This document shows, in pieces, positions 45,479-56,098 of a DNA stretch of 64,000 nucleotides. The stretch comes from Alphaproteobacteria bacterium. GTDB lineage: Bacteria; Pseudomonadota; Alphaproteobacteria; Rhodobacterales; Rhodobacteraceae. Position 1 is the first letter of the stretch. Each line of letters starts with the position of its first letter. The stretch spans positions 434,001 to 498,000 of the forward strand of contig JAUIFH010000003.1 in the NCBI GenBank assembly GCA_030429495.1. Direction: 5' to 3'. The position numbers were made by a program, and so were the translations under genes. The notes under the pieces were generated by a model that was not told the origin of the DNA, did not search any database, and saw only the letters and a program-made list of their open reading frames with translations.

Positions 45479-46560
45479 GCTTTCCAGGCCGCGAGTACCG
45501 CGTCCGGATCGAGCGGCACCACCTGCGATCCGGCTGCGATCCGACCCGGCGTACGCGAAAGGCGCGGCACCGGCGCCGGCTGGGTGACGCCTTCGTGCTC
45601 GACATAGGTGCCGCGCGCGGCGTTGTGGGCATGGCCCGGCGCCTCCGCAAGCGTCAGCACCGGCGCCGCGCAGGCATCCGACCCGTCGAAGACCGCGGCC
45701 CATTCGTCGCGGGTCCGTTCGGCGATCCGGGCCGCCACCTTCGCGCACGCGGACGGCCAGGACGAACGGTCCATCTGCGGCGGCATCCCCGCCGCGTCGA
45801 TCCCCACCAGCAAAAGGAACTCCGCCCAGAACTTCGCCTCAATGGCGCCGACGGCGAGGAACCCGCCGCATTTGCAGGCATAGCAGCGGTAGAACGGCGC
45901 GGCCCCGTCCAGCAGGTTGGCCTCTCGCGCTTCCGTCCACGCCCCGCCCGCCGCCATCGCCTGGATCATCGCCATCAGATGCGCGGTGCCGTCGGTGATC
46001 GCGGCATCCACCACCTGCCCCTTCCCGCTCCGCGCCACCTCAAGGAAAGCGCAGACCATGCCGAAAGCCAGGTACATGCCACCACCACCGAAATCGCCGA
46101 GGAGGTTGAGGGGCGGCACCGGGCGTTCCGCCGGGCCGATCGCATGGAGCGCGCCCGAAAGCGCGATGTAGTTGATGTCGTGCCCGGCGGACTGCGCCAG
46201 CGGCCCCGCCTGCCCCCAGCCGGTCATCCGCCCGTAGACAAGGCGCGGGTTCTCCGCGAAATCGTCCGGCCCAAGGCTGAGCCGCTCCATAACGCCGGGG
46301 CGCAGCCCCTCGATCAGACCGTCCGCCTTCAGGATCAGGCGCCGCGCCACGGCGCGCCCCGCCTCGGACTTCAGGTCGAGCGCGATAAAGCCCCGCCCCC
46401 GGTTGAGGATGTCGTAGTCGAGGTCGAGCAGGTGCCGGTTCCCCGGCCGCTCAATCCGGATCACCTCGGCCCCCATATCGGCCAGCACCATCGCCGTGAA
46501 GGGCGTCGACCCGAGCCCCGCAATCTCGACGATCCTGAGGCCCGCAAGCGGCCCGTTCAT
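45475..46560 (-). CDS. Class III CoA-transferase family protein, AMACR/racemase-like
   Basis: 361 residues. Residues His126-like ([12 protein letters not shown]) and Asp156-like ([15 protein letters not shown]) match the catalytic pair of alpha-methylacyl-CoA racemase. Members racemise the 2-methyl group of acyl-CoAs or transfer CoA. The start [17 protein letters not shown] is typical; the ATG overlaps the ABC-F stop by 4 bp. Its end overlaps the convergent RACo-like gene by 4 bp. Confidence 0.88.
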   Translation of the reverse strand: MNGPLAGLRIVEIAGLGSTPFTAMVLADMGAEVIRIERPGNRHLLDLDYDILNRGRGFIALDLKSEAGRAVARRLILKADGLIEGLRPGVMERLSLGPDDFAENPRLVYGRMTGWGQAGPLAQSAGHDINYIALSGALHAIGPAERPVPPLNLLGDFGGGGMYLAFGMVCAFLEVARSGKGQVVDAAITDGTAHLMAMIQAMAAGGAWTEAREANLLDGAAPFYRCYACKCGGFLAVGAIEAKFWAEFLLLVGIDAAGMPPQMDRSSWPSACAKVAARIAERTRDEWAAVFDGSDACAAPVLTLAEAPGHAHNAARGTYVEHEGVTQPAPVPRLSRTPGRIAAGSQVVPLDPDAVLAAWKA

Positions 46561-48368
46561 GCCGTGGCCTTCTCTTCCAGCATCAGCCATTCCTCCTCCG
46601 CAGCACTCAGCGCCGCCTGCCGCTCCGCCAGCCCTTCCGAGGCGCGACGGAACTTGTCCGGCGCGGTTTGAAAAAGCGCCGGGTCGGAGAGGAAATCGGA
46701 CAGCTTGCCGATCTCCGTCTCCAGCTTCTCGATGATGCCCGGCAGGGCATCAAGGCGATGTTTCTCCGTGAACGTAAGGCCTTGAACGGTTTTCCTTACC
46801 TTCGCATCGGGTGTGGCGACCGGCTTCGGCGCCACCTTTTCGGCCCGCACCGGCGCATCCTCGCCCCGCTGCGCGCGATAATCGGTCCAGCCGCCGGCAT
46901 AGATCACCGCCCGCCCGTCGCCCTCCATCGCCACCGTGGTCGTGGCCACACGGTCGATGAAATCGCGGTCATGGCTGACCAGAAGCACGGTGCCATCATA
47001 ATCGCCGAGAATATCCTGCAACAGGTCCAGCGTCTCGACATCAAGGTCGTTGGTCGGCTCGTCCAGCACCAGCAGGTTCGAGGGCTTGGCCATGATCCGC
47101 GCCAGGAGAAGCCGCGCCCGCTCGCCCCCAGAAAGCGAGCCGATCGGCGCGCGCGCCTGCGCCTCGTCGAACAGGAAGTCCTTCAGATAGGCCACGACAT
47201 GCTTCGGCACGCCCCGCACCATGACCTGATCGGAGCGGCCCGAAACCGCCATGTCGGGATCGTTCACCAGCCCGTCCCAGAGCGTCATCGCCGGATCGAG
47301 CGCGGCGCGCGCCTGATCGAAAACCGCGATCTCCAGGTTGGTGCCAAGCCTGAGCGTCCCGCTGTCGGACACAACCTCTCCGGTCAGCATCTTCAGGAGT
47401 GTCGTCTTGCCGACGCCGTTCGGACCGACGAAGGCCACACGGTCACCGCGCAGGATCTTCACGTCGAACGGCCGCAGGATCAGCTTCTCCCCGAAAGCCT
47501 TTGATATTCCTTTTGCCTCGATGACAAGCTTGCCCGAAGCCGGCCCGCTCTCCAGCGCCAGATCCGCGGTGCCCTGCCGCCGGATCTGCGCCGCACGCTC
47601 CGCCCGCATCGCCTGAAGCGCCCGGACCCGGCCCTGGTTGCGCTTGCGCCGCGCCGATATGCCCTCGACCGCCCACCGCGCCTCGGCCTTGATCTTCCGG
47701 TCAAGCTTGTGGCGCGCGAGGTCTTCCTCCGCCCAGACCGTTTCGCGCCAATCCTCGAAATGCTCGAACCCGCGCTCGCTCCGCCTGATCGTGCCGCGGT
47801 CGATCCACATCACCGCCCGGGTCAGCGCCCGCAGGAACGCGCGGTCGTGGCTGATGATCACATAGCCGGCGCGGGTCTCGCGCAGCTGCGCCTCGAGCCA
47901 GCCGATCGCCTCGATGTCGAGATGGTTGGTCGGCTCGTCGAGCAGCATGAGTTCCGGCGCCTCCGCCAGAAGCTTCGCCAGCGCCGCGCGGCGCTTTTCG
48001 CCGCCCGACGCCGCATCGACCCGCGTCGCGGGATCGAATTTCAGCCCCTCCGCCGCCATCTCGACGCGGTAGGCCTCGCCCTCCGGCAGGCCCGCCGCCG
48101 CGAAGGCGCCGAGCGTCTCGAAACCGGCGAAGTCAGGCTCCTGCTCCATGTAGCCGACCGTGACACCGGGCGGCAGCACCCGCTCGCCGCGATCCGGCTC
48201 CACCAGCCCCGCCATCACCTTCATCAGGGTCGACTTGCCCGACCCGTTCCGCCCCACAAGTGCGACCCGGTCGCCCGGCTGGACGACAAGGTCCACGCCG
48301 TCGAACAGCGGATCGCCGCCATGGGTCAGGGAAATGCCGGTAAGCTGAAGAAGGGGTGCGCGCGCCAT
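46557..48368 (-). CDS. ABC-F family ATPase (Uup-like)
   Basis: 603 residues without membrane segments. Two ABC domains: Walker [10 protein letters not shown] and GPNGVGKTT, signatures [10 protein letters not shown] and [11 protein letters not shown], Walker [13 protein letters not shown] and [13 protein letters not shown] linker between them (about 230-270) is basic. The C-terminal ~70 residues form a coiled coil ([16 protein letters not shown]), as in Uup. ABC-F proteins bind ribosomes or branched DNA. It precedes the CoA-transferase gene on the same strand. Confidence 0.93.
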   Translation of the reverse strand: MARAPLLQLTGISLTHGGDPLFDGVDLVVQPGDRVALVGRNGSGKSTLMKVMAGLVEPDRGERVLPPGVTVGYMEQEPDFAGFETLGAFAAAGLPEGEAYRVEMAAEGLKFDPATRVDAASGGEKRRAALAKLLAEAPELMLLDEPTNHLDIEAIGWLEAQLRETRAGYVIISHDRAFLRALTRAVMWIDRGTIRRSERGFEHFEDWRETVWAEEDLARHKLDRKIKAEARWAVEGISARRKRNQGRVRALQAMRAERAAQIRRQGTADLALESGPASGKLVIEAKGISKAFGEKLILRPFDVKILRGDRVAFVGPNGVGKTTLLKMLTGEVVSDSGTLRLGTNLEIAVFDQARAALDPAMTLWDGLVNDPDMAVSGRSDQVMVRGVPKHVVAYLKDFLFDEAQARAPIGSLSGGERARLLLARIMAKPSNLLVLDEPTNDLDVETLDLLQDILGDYDGTVLLVSHDRDFIDRVATTTVAMEGDGRAVIYAGGWTDYRAQRGEDAPVRAEKVAPKPVATPDAKVRKTVQGLTFTEKHRLDALPGIIEKLETEIGKLSDFLSDPALFQTAPDKFRRASEGLAERQAALSAAEEEWLMLEEKATA

Positions 48369-48412
48369 GTGCGTCAGCTAATCCGCGCCCTGAGCAACGT
48401 CAACGATCTGCG

Positions 48413-48474
48413 TTCATCTTGCCCGAAATACCTCGGGGGAGACGCCCGGAACGGGCGGCGGGGGCAGCGCCCCC
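48413..48474 (+). repeat. Gene-end dispersed repeat, copy 2
   Basis: TTCATCTTGCCCGAAATACC then GGGGGC, AGC, GCCCCC hairpin (48460-48474). It resembles 19132-19181 and directly follows the ispG stop on the other strand, so it may also serve as the ispG terminator. Confidence 0.6.
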
Positions 48475-49595
48475 TACTCCGCCGCCTCGGCCGCGGCGTC
48501 GATTTCGGCCGCGCGCTTCTCGACCAGCTCGACGATATGGTCGATCATCCGGTCGTTCGACAGCTTGTGATCCTGCTTGCCCGCCAGATAGACCATGCCC
48601 GACCCGGCGCCGCCGCCGGTGAAGCCGATATCGGTCATCAGCGCCTCGCCCGGCCCGTTGACCACGCAACCGATGATGCTGAGCGACATCGGCGTTTTGA
48701 TATGCTCCAGCCGCTTTTCGAGGATTTCCACGGTCTTGATCACGTCGAAACCCTGCCGCGCGCAGGACGGGCAGGAGATGATCTGCACGCCCCGCGTCCT
48801 CAGTCCCAGCGATTTCAGGATCTCGTAGCCGACCTTCACCTCTTCGACCGGATCGGCCGACAGCGACACGCGGATGGTGTCGCCGATCCCCGCCCAAAGG
48901 AGGTTGCCCAGCCCGACCGCCGACTTGACGGTCCCGGACATCAGCCCGCCCGCCTCGGTGATGCCCAGGTGGATCGGCGCATCCGTCGCCTCGGCCAGCT
49001 GCTGATAGGCGGCAGCGGCGAGGAACACGTCCGAGGCTTTGCAGGAAATCTTGAACTCGTGAAAATCGTTGTCCTGCAACAGCTTGATATGGTCGAGCCC
49101 GCTTTCGACCATCGCGTCCGGGCACGGCTCTCCATATTTGTCGAGCAGGTGTTTTTCGAGGCTGCCGGCATTCACGCCAATTCGGATCGAGCAGCCGTGG
49201 TCCTTTGCCGCCCTCACCACCTCGCGGACCCGTTCGGCGGAACCGATATTCCCGGGGTTGATGCGCAGGCAGGCCGCGCCCGCCTCGGCTGCCTCGATGG
49301 CGCGCTTGTAGTGAAAATGGATGTCGGCCACGATCGGCACCGGGCTTTCGCGCACGATCTCGCGCAGCGCCCTTGTCGACGCTTCGTCGGGGGTCGAGAC
49401 GCGGACGATATCGGCCCCCGCATCGGCAGACCGCTGCACCTGATCGATGGTCGCACGGATATCCGAGGTGATCGTGTTGGTCATCGTCTGAACCGTGATC
49501 GGCGCGTCGCCGCCAACCGGCACGTTGCCGACCATGATCCCGCGCGACTTGCGCCGTTCGATGTTCCGCCAGGGTCGGATCGGGTTGTGGGTCAT
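48474..49595 (-). CDS. ispG: 4-hydroxy-3-methylbut-2-enyl-diphosphate synthase
   Basis: 373 residues from [26 protein letters not shown]-barrel start [15 protein letters not shown] and the C-terminal [4Fe-4S] region [14 protein letters not shown] ... [19 protein letters not shown] are intact. It converts MEcPP to HMBPP in the MEP isoprenoid pathway. An in-frame start 60 bp upstream extends into non-homologous sequence; GAGG fits the chosen ATG. Lies downstream of a RodZ-like gene. Confidence 0.97.
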   Translation of the reverse strand: MTHNPIRPWRNIERRKSRGIMVGNVPVGGDAPITVQTMTNTITSDIRATIDQVQRSADAGADIVRVSTPDEASTRALREIVRESPVPIVADIHFHYKRAIEAAEAGAACLRINPGNIGSAERVREVVRAAKDHGCSIRIGVNAGSLEKHLLDKYGEPCPDAMVESGLDHIKLLQDNDFHEFKISCKASDVFLAAAAYQQLAEATDAPIHLGITEAGGLMSGTVKSAVGLGNLLWAGIGDTIRVSLSADPVEEVKVGYEILKSLGLRTRGVQIISCPSCARQGFDVIKTVEILEKRLEHIKTPMSLSIIGCVVNGPGEALMTDIGFTGGGAGSGMVYLAGKQDHKLSNDRMIDHIVELVEKRAAEIDAAAEAAE

Positions 49596-49664
49596 CTCAG
49601 CCTCGGCGAGGAACAGGGTCGCGCCCTGAATAGACCGCGACGCGCGCCTCGGCAATCGGATCGG

Positions 49665-50906
49665 TTACTCGCTGGCAGGTTCCGGCGCGACAAGCGCGGC
49701 AGCATCGGCCACGGTCGCGGAGAACTTGGCAAGATCGGCATCCTGCGCCAGATCGGCCACGCTATAGGCCGCCTTCAGCGCCTCGGGCGACAGTTCGACA
49801 TTCTTCGTCACAACACCGCGGTCGCCCGCCGGTCCATAGGTTTCGCCGTTGACGGCAAAATAGAGCGCCCCGGATTCGCCGACACGCAGCACCGGCGCGC
49901 CTTCCGTCTTCGGAAGCGTGAAGCGCTCGCCCGCGTCGAGTATCTTTTCGAGGATGATCGTGCCGTCTGCCCCCTGCACCCGCACCCAGGCGGGCCGGAC
50001 GGCCAGAAGCTCTATCTCGGGCACGTCGGCCGCGACGACCTGAACCGGCGTCTCGCCGAGGGCGGGCGTCGGCGCAGCGTCCTGAACTGCCGCACCCGTC
50101 GCCTCAGGCGTCGCCTCGGCGACGAGCATACCGACAGTGCGCGGATCAATCGCGGCGATCGGTCCGTCGCGCGGCACCAGAACCGGCACGTCGAGCGCTT
50201 CAGGCCGGTAGAGCCGGTCAAAGGCATCGGGCGTCGCCGGTAGAACATCCGCGGACGGAAGCACGGCAAGCTCGACCTCGGAGGCTTGCGTCTGGTCGAT
50301 GCCCGCAGACCGCGCACCGGCAAGCGGGTCAAGCTCGGCGATCACGCCGGGCGCCTGATCGACCGGCGCAAGCTGCACCTTCTGCACTTCCTGCAACACG
50401 GTCCAGCCGCCATAGCCGATACCGCCGATCAGCAGGAGCAGCACGAGGATGGAGCCGATCGCGCCCGGCTCCACGCCGGACATGAAGGCCTCGCCCCTCG
50501 GTACGAAGATGGCGTTGGGATTGGCCAGCGGTTCGCTGTATTCGACCCGGCGCCCGGTCGTCTTCTTGGGGCCGGAGGCCGCCGCGGACATGCCGTGCGC
50601 GACGGTGAAATTGGCCTCGTCGCAAAACCGCGTGAAGGCCCATTCGGCATCCATGCCGAGATAGCGCGCATAGGACCGGACATAGCCCGCCACGAATCCG
50701 GGCGTCTCGAAAGCCGACACGTCGCAGTTTTCGATCGCGGCGATATAGCTCGCCTTGATCTTCAGTTCACGCTGCACGTCGAGAAGGGATTTCGCCATGG
50801 TCGCGCGTTCGCCGCGCATGACATCGCCGAGCCGAAGCTCGTAGTCGTCAAACCCTTTCGGTTTGTCCGCTTCCTGCGTCGAAGGAGGAAGCCTCCGCCC
50901 GATCAT
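49665..50906 (-). CDS. RodZ-like helix-turn-helix membrane protein (DUF4115)
   Basis: 413 residues. The N-terminal HTH_25 domain is LRLGDVMRGERATMAKSLLDVQRELKIKASYIAAIENCD; one membrane segment IGSILVLLLLIGGIGYGGW lies near 162; the C-terminal domain (about 310-385) is RodZ-like DUF4115 (RPAWVRVQGADGTIILEKILDAGERFTLP). RodZ links MreB to the cell wall in rod cells. The start at MIGRRLPPS is chosen over longer frames that carry unrelated sequence. Located between hemA and ispG, all on one strand. Confidence 0.9.
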   Translation of the reverse strand: MIGRRLPPSTQEADKPKGFDDYELRLGDVMRGERATMAKSLLDVQRELKIKASYIAAIENCDVSAFETPGFVAGYVRSYARYLGMDAEWAFTRFCDEANFTVAHGMSAAASGPKKTTGRRVEYSEPLANPNAIFVPRGEAFMSGVEPGAIGSILVLLLLIGGIGYGGWTVLQEVQKVQLAPVDQAPGVIAELDPLAGARSAGIDQTQASEVELAVLPSADVLPATPDAFDRLYRPEALDVPVLVPRDGPIAAIDPRTVGMLVAEATPEATGAAVQDAAPTPALGETPVQVVAADVPEIELLAVRPAWVRVQGADGTIILEKILDAGERFTLPKTEGAPVLRVGESGALYFAVNGETYGPAGDRGVVTKNVELSPEALKAAYSVADLAQDADLAKFSATVADAAALVAPEPASE

Positions 50907-51017
50907 ACCCGCTGCCCCGTGTATTATCCCCTGGTGGCCGACGATTCGCCGTGCCACGCGCTGTCGTATTGTAGAAATCATACCACGGGGCAAGGAAAAT
51001 AGCGACCGTGTATGCCC

Positions 51018-52241
51018 TTACGCAGAGAGTTCAGCACGATTCAGCGCACAATGCGACCAGAGCTTGTCCATCGCGCGGACGAGATGGTCGATATCGTCGA
51101 ACGAATGGACCGGAGACGGCGTGAAACGCAGGCGCTCGGTACCGCGCGGAACCGTCGGGAAGTTGATCGGCTGAACGTAGATCCCGTAATGCTCCAGCAG
51201 CATGTCCGAGATTTTCTTGCAATGGACCGGATCGCCGACATGCACCGGCACGATATGCGTGCCCCGGTCGATGATCGGCAGCCCCATGGCCCGCAACCGC
51301 GTCTTGAGGATGCGCGCATGTTCCTGCTGCTTGTCGCGCAGGTGCTGGGCGGTCTTGAGGTATTTGACCGACGCCGCCGCGCCCGCCGCCACTGCCGGCG
51401 GCAGCGAGGTGGTGAAGATAAAGCCCGGCGCGTAAGAGCGGATCGCGTCGCACATTTTCGCGGTCGCCGCGATATAGCCGCCCATCACGCCATAGGCCTT
51501 GGCCAGCGTCGCGTTGATGATGTCGATCCGGCCCATCAGACCGAGCTTTTCGGCAACCCCTGCCCCGCGCGCGCCGTACATGCCGACCGCGTGCACTTCG
51601 TCGAGATAGGTCAGCGCGCCGAATTCCTGCGCCAGATCGCAAATCTCTTCCATCGGACAGATGTCGCCGTCCATCGAATAGACCGATTCAAAGGCGATCA
51701 GCTTGGGCGCGGCGGGATCGTCGGCCGCCAGAAGCTCGCGCAGATGCGCAAGGTCATTGTGGCGCCAGATGCGCTTGGCGCCGCCGTTACGCTTGATCCC
51801 CTCGATCATTGAGGCGTGGTTCAGCTCATCCGAATAGATGATGAGGCCGGGAAACAGCTTCGGCAGCGTCGAAAGCGTCGCGTCATTGGCGATATAGGCC
51901 GAGGTGAAGACCAGCGCCGCTTCCTTGCGGTGCAGGTCGGCGAGTTCCGCCTCAAGCCGCTTGTGATAGACCGTGGTGCCCGAAATGTTGCGCGTCCCGC
52001 CCGACCCGGCGCCGGTCGCATCCAGCGCCTCGTGCATGGCCTCAAGCACCACGGGGTGCTGGCCCATGCCGAGATAGTCGTTGCCGCACCAGACGGTGAT
52101 TTCCTTTTCGGAGCCATCGGGCTTCACCCAGGTCGCCTTGGGGAAGTTGCCCTTGCGCCGCTCGATATCAATGAAGGTCCGGTAGCGTCCTTCATCGTGC
52201 AGGCGCTTGAGAGCGCCGTCGAGCTGAGCTTCGTAATCCAT
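51018..52241 (-). CDS. hemA: 5-aminolevulinate synthase
   Basis: 407 residues. PLP lysine Lys248 in [13 protein letters not shown], glycine loop [13 protein letters not shown] and substrate motif [12 protein letters not shown]. It makes ALA from glycine and succinyl-CoA (Shemin pathway), which marks Alphaproteobacteria. Length matches Rhodobacter HemA. An FNR-type site lies 64 bp upstream of the start, as expected for oxygen-controlled tetrapyrrole synthesis. Confidence 0.98.
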   Translation of the reverse strand: MDYEAQLDGALKRLHDEGRYRTFIDIERRKGNFPKATWVKPDGSEKEITVWCGNDYLGMGQHPVVLEAMHEALDATGAGSGGTRNISGTTVYHKRLEAELADLHRKEAALVFTSAYIANDATLSTLPKLFPGLIIYSDELNHASMIEGIKRNGGAKRIWRHNDLAHLRELLAADDPAAPKLIAFESVYSMDGDICPMEEICDLAQEFGALTYLDEVHAVGMYGARGAGVAEKLGLMGRIDIINATLAKAYGVMGGYIAATAKMCDAIRSYAPGFIFTTSLPPAVAAGAAASVKYLKTAQHLRDKQQEHARILKTRLRAMGLPIIDRGTHIVPVHVGDPVHCKKISDMLLEHYGIYVQPINFPTVPRGTERLRFTPSPVHSFDDIDHLVRAMDKLWSHCALNRAELSA

Positions 52242-52304
52242 TATCCGTCTCCCCCGGCTCCTGGTGGCTTGTTACAGCCCTAGGGGCCCTGTCCGCTACG
52301 GTCC

Positions 52305-52318
52305 TTGATAAAGGTCAA
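52305..52318. promoter_or_regulatory. FnrL-type box upstream of hemA
   Basis: TTGAT, four bases AAAG, GTCAA: one mismatch to TTGAT-N4-ATCAA. It lies in the hemA/peptidase divergent region. FnrL control of hemA is known in Rhodobacter as I recall. Confidence 0.7.
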
Positions 52319-52448
52319 AGCCGGTCAAGGCGAGGGTACAATTTGCCGCGCATCCCTGCGCCTGCCCGACGGGTCATGGCGCATCGCCCGATCTGGACAC
52401 CGCCACCGCGCCTGATACGGTCTGCGCGACACCAGACAGGAGCCCGAC

Positions 52449-53825
52449 ATGAGCCTCGACGCCGTTCTCGCCCGGATCGACGAAACCCTGCCCGAAGCGA
52501 CCGAACGCCTCTTCGGCCTCTTGCGGATCCCGTCGATCTCGACCGACCCTGCCTTCAAGGCCGATTGCGCGCGCGCGGCCGACTGGATCGCCGCCGACCT
52601 TGCCGGTCTCGGCTTCGACGCCGCCGTCCGACCGACGCCGGGGCATCCGATGGTCGTCGGCCATTCCGGTGATGCGGGACGGCATCTTCTGTTCTACGGC
52701 CACTACGACGTGCAGCCGGTCGATCCGCTCAGCCTCTGGGATCGCGATCCGTTTGACCCCGAGGTTCAGGATACGCCGAAGGGCCGGGTGATCCGGGGCC
52801 GCGGCGCGTCGGACGACAAGGGCCAGCTCATGACCTTCATCGAGGCCTGCCGCGCCTGGAAACACGTCCACGGCACGCTTCCCGGCCGGCTCACGATCTT
52901 TCTGGAGGGAGAAGAGGAATCCGGTTCGCCCTCGCTGATCCCGTTCATGCGTGACAATGCCGCCGAACTGACATCCGACCTTGCACTCATCTGTGACACC
53001 AGCATGGTCGCGCCGGGCGTACCCTCGATCGCCTCGCAACTGCGCGGAATGCTGAAGGACGAATTCACCATCCGCGGCCCGCGGATCGACCTGCATTCGG
53101 GTCACTATGGCGGGCCGGGCCTGAACCCCCTGCGCGAGATTGCCCGGATCGTCGCGTCGTTCCACGACCACGAAACCGGCCGCGTCGCGGTCGAAGGGTT
53201 CTACGAGGGCGTCCACGAAGTGCCCGAGGCGCTTTTGAAGCAATGGGAAAGCTGCGGCTTCGACGAGAAGGACTACCTCAACTCGGTCGGCTACACCGTG
53301 CCCCATGGCGAAAAGGGCTATTCCACGCTGGTTCAGCAGTGGGGACGCCCGACGCTTGAGGTCAACGGGATGTGGGGCGGCTATCAGGGCGCCGGTTCGA
53401 AGACCGTGATTCCGTCCGAGGCGCATTGCAAGATCACCTGCCGCCTCGTCGGCGACATGGACCCCGATGCCCTGCGCGAGAAGATCCGCACGCATGTCGA
53501 GGCGCGGCTGTCGCCAGACGCACACATCACCTGGGACCGCGATCTGGAAGGCTCTCCCGCGGCGGTCATGAACACGGACCGGCCCGAATTCGCCGCCGCG
53601 CGCAAGGCGCTGTCCGACGAATGGAACCGCGAGGCGGTCTTCGTCGGCATGGGCGGCTCGATCCCCATCGCCGGTTTCTTCAAGGAGATCCTCGGCATGG
53701 ACGCGATGCTGATCGGCTTTGCCAATGACGATGACGCGATCCACAGCCCGAACGAGAAATACGACCTGCAAAGCTTCCACAAGGGCATCCGCTCCTGGGC
53801 GCGCATCCTTGCCGCGCTGACATGA
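52449..53825 (+). CDS. M20-family metallopeptidase
   Basis: 458 residues. FYGHYDVQPVDP (metal His and catalytic Asp), RGASDDKGQLM (bridging Asp) and LEGEEESGSPS (catalytic Glu) define the di-zinc M20/CNDP-like branch, with the lid domain in the middle (DLHSGHYGGPGLNP). It likely hydrolyses dipeptides or N-acyl amino acids. Its stop overlaps the GNAT gene by ATGA. Confidence 0.92.
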   Translation: MSLDAVLARIDETLPEATERLFGLLRIPSISTDPAFKADCARAADWIAADLAGLGFDAAVRPTPGHPMVVGHSGDAGRHLLFYGHYDVQPVDPLSLWDRDPFDPEVQDTPKGRVIRGRGASDDKGQLMTFIEACRAWKHVHGTLPGRLTIFLEGEEESGSPSLIPFMRDNAAELTSDLALICDTSMVAPGVPSIASQLRGMLKDEFTIRGPRIDLHSGHYGGPGLNPLREIARIVASFHDHETGRVAVEGFYEGVHEVPEALLKQWESCGFDEKDYLNSVGYTVPHGEKGYSTLVQQWGRPTLEVNGMWGGYQGAGSKTVIPSEAHCKITCRLVGDMDPDALREKIRTHVEARLSPDAHITWDRDLEGSPAAVMNTDRPEFAAARKALSDEWNREAVFVGMGGSIPIAGFFKEILGMDAMLIGFANDDDAIHSPNEKYDLQSFHKGIRSWARILAALT

Positions 53826-54268
53826 CCCGCCTGACCCTGCGCGACGCCGCCCCCGAGGACGAGGCCACCTGGCGCGGCCTCTGGGACGCCTATCTCGCCT
53901 TCTACGCGGTCGACCTCGCGGCGTCCGTCACCGACCTGACCTGGGCGCGGCTGCTGGATCCGGCTTCGCCTCTCAAGGCCCGGCTTGCCTGCCGCGACGA
54001 CCGGGTCGAGGGCTTCGCCATCCACCAGCACCACCCGTCAAGCTGGGTCGCGGGCGACGACTGCTATCTGGAGGACCTCTTCGTCGCCGATACCGCGCGC
54101 GGCGGCGGGGTCGGCCGAGCGCTGATCGACGACCTGATCGCCCTTGCCCGCGCGCGGGGCTGGAACCGGCTCTACTGGCACACCGACGAAGACAATGCCC
54201 GCGCCCGTGCCCTCTATGACAGCTACACGCCCAGTGACGGGCATATCCGCTACCGACTGCACCTCTGA
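53822..54268 (+). CDS. GNAT-family N-acetyltransferase
   Basis: 148 residues. The acetyl-CoA loop DLFVADTARGGGVGRALIDDLIALARARG, then LYWHTDEDNARARALYDSY. The acceptor is unknown. It is translationally coupled to the M20 peptidase gene. Confidence 0.9.
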   Translation: MTRLTLRDAAPEDEATWRGLWDAYLAFYAVDLAASVTDLTWARLLDPASPLKARLACRDDRVEGFAIHQHHPSSWVAGDDCYLEDLFVADTARGGGVGRALIDDLIALARARGWNRLYWHTDEDNARARALYDSYTPSDGHIRYRLHL

Positions 54269-54278
54269 GCGTCGCATG

Positions 54279-54310
54279 TCTTCTTGGCCTATGGTCTTCT
54301 TAGCCTATGG
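54279..54310 (+). repeat. Tandem duplication of a 16-bp unit
   Basis: TCTTCTTGGCCTATGG followed directly by TCTTCTTAGCCTATGG, 15 of 16 identical. It abuts the start of palindromic repeat copy B. Confidence 0.75.
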
Positions 54311-54394
54311 CGTTTCGGGTTTGCGTTGAATCAGAATTCGGGCCTTTTTCGTTCAAATTCTGATAGTTGCTGTTCCAACCGAAACCCGAAACGC
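54310..54394 (+). repeat. Palindromic dispersed repeat, copy B (85 bp)
   Basis: Starts GCGTTTCGGGTTT and ends AAACCCGAAACGC, a perfect 13-bp terminal inverted repeat. About 80% identical to copy A at 14953-15036, same orientation. It lies between the GNAT gene and phoD. Confidence 0.82.
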
Positions 54395-54418
54395 TTTTAA
54401 AGTACTCCCGCCGGAGGC

Positions 54419-54445
54419 ACCGCGCGCCCGGCACGGGCGCGCGGT
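54419..54445. terminator. Strong hairpin between convergent GNAT and phoD genes
   Basis: ACCGCGCGCCCG, loop GCA, CGGGCGCGCGGT: a perfect 12-bp stem just after phoD. No T-tract on either strand, so termination is uncertain. Confidence 0.5.
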
Positions 54446-54453
54446 TCTAAGTC

Positions 54454-55995
54454 TCACGCGATCGCAGGCGCGAGTTCGACCGACCAGAGCTCGCTGTCGG
54501 CGGAATCCATGAGCCGCACCGTCATCGCCTTGGTCTCGGCCGAGATATCGACGCGCCCAAAGAACTGGAGCCCGTCCGACGGCGGCAGGTTCGCGCCCTG
54601 CTCCTCGGTCGGGAACTTGGCGAAACGCACTTCCGGCCCGAACGTGTTGTCATAGCCGTTCGGCCCGAAAGTGCCGGCATGCAGCGGACCCGAGACGAAT
54701 TCCCAGAACGGTTCGAAATCCTGGAACTGCGCGCGGTCGGGGCTGTAGTGGTGGGCGGCGGTGTAGTGGACATCGGCGGTCAGCCAGACGGTGTTCTGCA
54801 CGCCGGCATGCTTGATGAAACTCAGCACTTCCGCGATGTCGACCTCGCGGCCAAGCGCCGGCCCATCGCCGTTGGCGCCGTTCTCGAACGCCGCGTCGCC
54901 GTCCTTCACGACCATTCCGATCGGCATATCGGCGGCGATCACCTTCCAGACCGCCCGGCTCGACGTCAGGCCGGCCTTCAGCCAGGCCTTCTGCTCGGCA
55001 CCAAGGAACGGCGCGCCGCCGGGTTCGTCATTGGCGGTGTTGTCGCCGCGATAGGTCCGCATGTCGAGGAAGAAGATATCCAGAAGCGGCCCGTAGGAGA
55101 CCTTGCGGTAGACCCGGTAGGGCTCCGACAGGTTCGACCGGATCGGCGTCATCTCGTGGAACGCGCGTGCGGCCCGCGAGGCGAGAAGGGCCGCCGATTT
55201 CACCGTGTAGCGGTCGTCCGAGGCGAGAATCTCGTTCGGATACCAGTTGTTCGTGACCTCGTGGTCGTCCCACTGGAACAGGACCGGCACCTCGGCGTTG
55301 AAAGCGCGCACATTGGCGTCCATCATGTTGTAAAGATGCTGGCCGCGGAATTCGTCGAGCGTCTCGGCAACCTTCGCCTTGGCCTCGATCTCGACGTTCT
55401 TCCAGATCGTGCCGTCCTTCAGCTCGACCTCGCCCTTCAACGGCCCGTCGGCATAGACCGTGTCGCCGGAATGGATCATGAAGTCGGGCCGGTGGCCGAG
55501 CATCGTGGCATAGGTCACCATGCCGCCGCGCGCCTCGTCGATACCCCAGCCCTGCCCGGCAGTGTCGCCGGACCAGACGAAGGAGACATCGCGCAAACCC
55601 GTCGGTGCGGTACGGAAATGGCCTGTGACCGGCTCTGACAGGGCGTTGGCGTCAGCCAGGTCCTGCATCGTCACGCGGTAGAAGATGTCCTGGTCGGACG
55701 GCAGGCCGTCGAGAAGCAGCTTGCCCGAGAAATCGGTCGGCGCGCCGATATTCAGCGCCTGCACCCGCGCGGCGTCGGCAAAGCTCTCGGTCGTAGACCA
55801 TTCGACAAGCATCTTCGCCTCGCGGTCGGCGCGCGCCCAGATCACCGCACCGTCATGGGCGATGTCACCCGACTGGACGCCATGGGTGATGAGCGGGCGC
55901 GACTGCGCGCGGCTCAGCCCCGGAACCGCCAGAGTGGCGGCAAAGGCGGTCGAACCGATGAGCGCCTGACGGCGCGAGATGCGGATGCTGGACAT
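54454..55995 (-). CDS. phoD: PhoD-family alkaline phosphatase
   Basis: 513 residues with a Tat signal (SRRQALIGSTAFAATLAVPG). Metallophosphoesterase motifs SFVWSGDTAGQG, FMIHSGDTVYADG, FQWDDHEVTNNW and VWLTADVHYTAAHHY are PhoD-like. It is exported folded and releases phosphate from organic esters, probably under phosphate control. A single good Pho half-site (CTGTCAC) lies about 95 bp upstream, but its partner is poor. Confidence 0.93.
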   Translation of the reverse strand: MSSIRISRRQALIGSTAFAATLAVPGLSRAQSRPLITHGVQSGDIAHDGAVIWARADREAKMLVEWSTTESFADAARVQALNIGAPTDFSGKLLLDGLPSDQDIFYRVTMQDLADANALSEPVTGHFRTAPTGLRDVSFVWSGDTAGQGWGIDEARGGMVTYATMLGHRPDFMIHSGDTVYADGPLKGEVELKDGTIWKNVEIEAKAKVAETLDEFRGQHLYNMMDANVRAFNAEVPVLFQWDDHEVTNNWYPNEILASDDRYTVKSAALLASRAARAFHEMTPIRSNLSEPYRVYRKVSYGPLLDIFFLDMRTYRGDNTANDEPGGAPFLGAEQKAWLKAGLTSSRAVWKVIAADMPIGMVVKDGDAAFENGANGDGPALGREVDIAEVLSFIKHAGVQNTVWLTADVHYTAAHHYSPDRAQFQDFEPFWEFVSGPLHAGTFGPNGYDNTFGPEVRFAKFPTEEQGANLPPSDGLQFFGRVDISAETKAMTVRLMDSADSELWSVELAPAIA

Positions 55996-56098
55996 AGGTG
56001 ACTCCGTCGCTGATATGAGGACAATCCCCCGGCTAGCGCAGAGATTTGTCAGCCCAGTGCCACTTTCGTAACGATCCTGCCAAGTTTCGGTGACAGCG

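Noticed and set aside
47709-50243. 844-residue open frame opposite ABC-F, ispG and the RodZ-like gene
   Set aside because: Spans three well-supported genes on the other strand and has no motif.
56040-56098. Pho box upstream of phoD
   Set aside because: One good half-site (CTGTCAC) but the second 7-mer matches poorly, so not listed as a feature.
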